Shown one piece after another: positions 63,500 through 64,000 of a stretch of DNA of 64,000 bases. The position numbers and the translations under genes were made by a program. Every line of letters starts with the position of its first letter. The first letter of the stretch is position 1. The notes beneath the pieces are model-generated. The model searched no databases and had not been told where the DNA came from. It worked only from the letters and a program-made list of their open reading frames with translations. The stretch comes from Actinoplanes sp. NBC_00393 (GTDB lineage: Bacteria; Actinomycetota; Actinomycetes; Mycobacteriales; Micromonosporaceae), in the NCBI RefSeq assembly GCF_036053395.1, contig NZ_CP107942.1, positions 10,282,001-10,346,000 of the forward strand, given 5' to 3'.

Positions 63500-64000
63500 G
63501 GTCCAACTCCGCTCGGATGTCCTGGAACGCCGTGTAGTTGGCGATCACTTCGAGGCGGCCGGGCGGCACGGCCCGCAGCGCCTCGTCGAAACTGAGTACG
63601 TGCCGGAACGGCACCTGGTTCACCTGGAGCCGGACGGCCAGGTCGTAGGCCCGGTCGCCGGTGATCAGAATCGGCCGGGTGCGCAGCGGCGAGAAATCGA
63701 CGTCCCACAGCCACGAGGTGTCCAGGCCGTCCGGGTCCCGCGCGTTGATGGAGAGCAGCGTAGGGGCTTGATCAGCCATGTCGAACGCCTCGAGCCAGCT
63801 GGCCGGGTTCTTCGCGAGCAGCAGCCGGATGTTGCGGCCGTCCCGGTCGACCTGGGCGTACCGGCCGGCGATCGACGTCACCCGGGAGAGGCGGGGGAGC
63901 GCCTCGATCGGGCGTACTCCGAACTCGGCGGCGACCGCCAGCGCGGTGGCCGCGTTACCGATGTTGACCCGGCCCGGAAGCTGCAGCTTGACCAGGTGCC
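63489..64000 (-). CDS. murT: Lipid II isoglutaminyl synthase, MurT subunit (C-terminal part, runs off the right edge)
   Basis: About 170 residues of the C-terminal part are visible. QLPGRVNIGNAATALAVAAE is the Mur-ligase central-to-C-terminal junction, and ILITGDRAYDLAVRLQV with NYTAFQDIR at the end is the DUF1727 domain that contacts GatD. The ATP-binding and zinc-ribbon parts lie outside the window. Pairs with GatD to amidate lipid II. Its stop overlaps the gatD start. Confidence 0.93.
   Translation of the reverse strand, partial: HLVKLQLPGRVNIGNAATALAVAAEFGVRPIEALPRLSRVTSIAGRYAQVDRDGRNIRLLLAKNPASWLEAFDMADQAPTLLSINARDPDGLDTSWLWDVDFSPLRTRPILITGDRAYDLAVRLQVNQVPFRHVLSFDEALRAVPPGRLEVIANYTAFQDIRAELDRVN

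Overview
The window is high-GC actinobacterial DNA. The gene content and neighbourhoods (class II DAHP synthase, pknL with its Rv2175c-like partner, a GGPP synthase and metF; SdhCAB; ImuB-DnaE2; MoxR-DUF58-TgpA; GatD-MurT) suit Micromonosporaceae, most simply Actinoplanes or a close relative. That placement is an inference from gene families and style (GTG/TTG starts, TANNNT -10 boxes 6-7 nt before start codons, ATGA stop/start overlaps); no rRNA or tRNA gene is present to settle it. It reads as chromosome: no insertion sequence, phage, integrase, CRISPR array or origin was found.

Layout. 1-5.9 kb: a TetR/DHA2 efflux pair with two matched operators, a flavin split-barrel protein, a phosphofructokinase with the residues of PPi-dependent enzymes, ProC, a tandem hairpin-repeat array, and a DUF429/peroxidase pair. 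6-15 kb: secreted GH18 chitinase, class II DAHP synthase, threonine aldolase, two secreted IPT/TIG paralogues, a CTP-synthase-like amidotransferase, LysR and endonuclease IV. 15.3-21.3 kb: the PknL neighbourhood (PASTA kinase, proline-rich membrane protein, Rv2175c-like HTH protein, polyprenyl synthase, MetF, CDP-alcohol phosphatidyltransferase). 21.5-25 kb: HNH protein, small HTH protein, MFS exporter, TetR with a SnoaL-like protein, several palindromic operators and short tandem duplications. 25-29.5 kb: succinate dehydrogenase SdhCAB and a divergent LysR. 29.5-32.1 kb: methyltransferase and a VWA/solute-binding fusion.

32.2-39.2 kb is a tightly packed eight-gene minus-strand operon (MFS, SDR, YbaK, CrtA-like monooxygenase, GNAT, CruF-like hydratase, GT2, CrtI/CrtD-like desaturase). 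It looks like a pathway to hydroxylated, ketolated and possibly glycosylated carotenoids, and faces a divergent ArsR-type regulator across a perfect 26-bp palindrome. 40.9-47.8 kb is an SOS mutagenesis cassette: two LexA-like boxes, a HEPN protein, ImuB and DnaE2. 47.9-50.8 kb: a subtilisin-inhibitor-like protein, methyltransferase, phosphodiesterase and DUF3040. 51-56.6 kb: a large repeat field, then MoxR-DUF58-TgpA on the minus strand. 56.8-59.7 kb: leuS preceded by a leader peptide with three consecutive Leu codons and an intrinsic terminator, a classical attenuator. 59.8-64 kb: a nucleotidyltransferase, an AlkZ-like HTH_42 protein, a third hairpin-repeat array, a TVP38/TMEM64 membrane protein, and GatD with partial MurT for peptidoglycan amidation.

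The least explained signal is a 62-63 bp near-palindromic tandem repeat family at 4.4, 51.2 and 61.7 kb, always between convergent genes. A related habit is short tandem duplication at the 3' ends of genes, often with the stop codon inside a repeat copy.
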